Of a stretch of DNA of 64,000 bases, positions 62,985 to 64,000 are shown in pieces. A program made the translations under genes and the position numbers. The notes under the pieces are model-generated. The model had not been told where the DNA came from and did not search any database. It saw only the letters and a list, made by a program, of their open reading frames with translations. The stretch is from Ideonella alba (GTDB taxonomy: Bacteria > Pseudomonadota > Gammaproteobacteria > Burkholderiales > Burkholderiaceae_C): NCBI RefSeq assembly GCF_018069875.1, contig NZ_JAGQDF010000001.1:124001-188000 (forward strand), written 5' to 3'. How positions within the stretch are numbered: position 1 is the first letter of the stretch; the number at the start of each line of letters is the position of its first letter.

Positions 62985-64000
62985 GCAAGGACCCGTGCGC
63001 ACCGTCCTGTTCCTGGAGAACCGCGAGAAGACCGCCCTGTGGGCCCAGGTGGCGCGCCGCTTGCGGGCTCAGCGCCACCGCGTGGTCTGGCTGGTGCAGA
63101 ACCCGGCCTTTGCGCCGCGCGCCGAGGGCTGTGCCGACGACCTGCGCCGCATGCCCTGGCCCGCCGCCGGTGGCAGCGCGGATGAGGCCGCCGCCCTGCG
63201 GCGTCACCCGGTGCTGGTGCGCGAGCGGGGACGCCTGCATTTCGACGCGGGCTGCGCCCACTACGACCACTACGCCGCCGAGATCGCCCGTGCGCTGGAC
63301 GACTGGCGCCCCGACCTGGTGGTGGGCGAGTGCACCTTGTTCCACGAGCTGCTGGCGATCGAGGCCTGCCGCGCCCGTGGCATCGCCTTTGTCCACCCCT
63401 GTGCCAACCGCTATCCGGCCGGCCGCTTCGCGCTGTTCCAGGGCGACACCCAGCTGCCGGCGGCCGGCAGCGGCGAACGCTGGCCCGCCGATCAGCTGGC
63501 TGATCTGGCCGAGCGCATCGCCAGCAACCGGGAGCTGCCCTTCTACATGCGCCGCCCCGGGACGGCCGAGCGTGCCTGGCGCCGCGTCCTATGGGCAGCC
63601 ACCCGGGGCCGCGTCTGGTGGGCCCGGCTGCAGGGCGAGCGCTACAACACGCCATCCCTGGCCCTCAAGTGGCGCCTGTCGCGGGGGGTGAAGGGGCTGC
63701 TGCTGCGCTGGCAGGCGCTCGCCCGTCGGCCGTCCGATCCGTCGACCACGCTGCTGTATCCGCTGCAATTGCAGCCCGAGGCCAACATCGATGTCTGGGG
63801 TCGCCCCTACTCGGACCAGCTGGCCTTGGTGCAGCGCCTGTTGGCGGCCCTGCCGGCCACGCACACGCTGGCGCTGAAGGCCAACCCGAAATCGAAGTAC
63901 GAGCTGAGCGATGCGCTGCTGGCGCTGGCCGCGCGCGAGCCGCGCCTGTGCCTGCTGCCGCTGGACCTGCCGATGCCCGAGGCGCACCGGATGAGCCTGG
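62971..64000 (+). CDS. Capsule/glycan biosynthesis protein, 5' part
   Basis: The gene runs off the right edge; 343 codons are visible. It reads MSAPEQGPVRTVLFLENREK, with VVWLVQNPAFAPR and a GT-B-like pattern of strands (WRPDLVVGECTLFHELLAIE). STTLLYPLQLQPEANIDVWG is reminiscent of KpsS/KpsC-type capsule glycosyltransferases (QPE motif). The assignment is weak without the rest of the protein. The ATG at 62971 overlaps the upstream gene; a GTG at 62995 is the alternative. Confidence 0.72.
   Translation, partial: MSAPEQGPVRTVLFLENREKTALWAQVARRLRAQRHRVVWLVQNPAFAPRAEGCADDLRRMPWPAAGGSADEAAALRRHPVLVRERGRLHFDAGCAHYDHYAAEIARALDDWRPDLVVGECTLFHELLAIEACRARGIAFVHPCANRYPAGRFALFQGDTQLPAAGSGERWPADQLADLAERIASNRELPFYMRRPGTAERAWRRVLWAATRGRVWWARLQGERYNTPSLALKWRLSRGVKGLLLRWQALARRPSDPSTTLLYPLQLQPEANIDVWGRPYSDQLALVQRLLAALPATHTLALKANPKSKYELSDALLALAAREPRLCLLPLDLPMPEAHRMSL

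Overview
The window comes from a high-GC (about 70%) Gram-negative bacterium, most likely a betaproteobacterium of the order Burkholderiales (Leptothrix/Ideonella/Rubrivivax/Roseateles type). The reasons are the gene orders gmk-rpoZ-spoT and yicC-kinase-phosphatase-rph-rdgB-hemW, a Bug-type periplasmic binding protein, TAGAAT-like -10 boxes just upstream of genes, and dense packing with ATGA/GTGA/TTGA stop-start overlaps. No tRNA, rRNA, CRISPR array, insertion sequence or prophage was seen. All functional names rest on motif recognition by eye, not on a database search.

Region 1 (1-7.3 kb) is a purine uptake and catabolism locus. The first codons of xdhA (xanthine dehydrogenase, minus strand) diverge from a LysR regulator, which is translationally coupled to guanine deaminase, a BMP-type nucleoside/purine ABC transporter (ATPase, two permeases) and its lipoprotein receptor. 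An adenine/adenosine deaminase lies further along at 24.5 kb. Region 2 (7.5-13.2 kb) holds two cysteine-type sulfatases on opposite strands, a small repeat protein, a Bug-type binding protein with a divergent MarR regulator that seems to lack a normal start codon, and a small membrane protein. Region 3 (13.2-16.8 kb) carries a VOC protein, a Rieske oxygenase and an overlapping minus-strand operon GST -> GNAT -> LanC-like. The LanC-like protein looks more like eukaryotic LANCL proteins than lantibiotic cyclases.

Region 4 (16.9-24.5 kb) is the alpha-2-macroglobulin/PbpC pair. Region 5 (25.6-38.9 kb) is mostly housekeeping: YciH, SpoT, RpoZ, Gmk, a tannase-family esterase with a divergent MarR regulator, YqhA-like, YicC, a Ser/Thr kinase and PP2C phosphatase separated by a strikingly nested palindromic element, then RNase PH, RdgB and HemW. 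Region 6 (39.1-47.3 kb) has a lipoprotein phosphodiesterase with an EF-hand-like loop, a small cheR-cheD-cheB operon, a divergent GGDEF/MinD-like/truncated-globin operon, and several small proteins.

Region 7 (47.3-64 kb) starts with lysS and continues with a plus-strand surface-polysaccharide locus that runs off the right edge. It has an acetyltransferase, glycosyltransferases, methyltransferases, a Wzx-like flippase, an aminotransferase/sugar-phosphate transferase/4,6-dehydratase trio that could make and load a 4-amino-4,6-dideoxy sugar, a Wzz-like chain-length protein, an aldo/keto reductase, an acetyltransferase and a last partial gene. No Wzy polymerase or outer-membrane export gene is in view.

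The most interesting candidates are the LANCL-GST-GNAT operon, the nested 160-bp palindrome between the kinase and phosphatase genes, the GGDEF-ParA-globin operon opposite cheRDB, the PTDAVL-repeat small protein beside a sulfatase, and the probable CTG start of the MarR gene at 12.1 kb.
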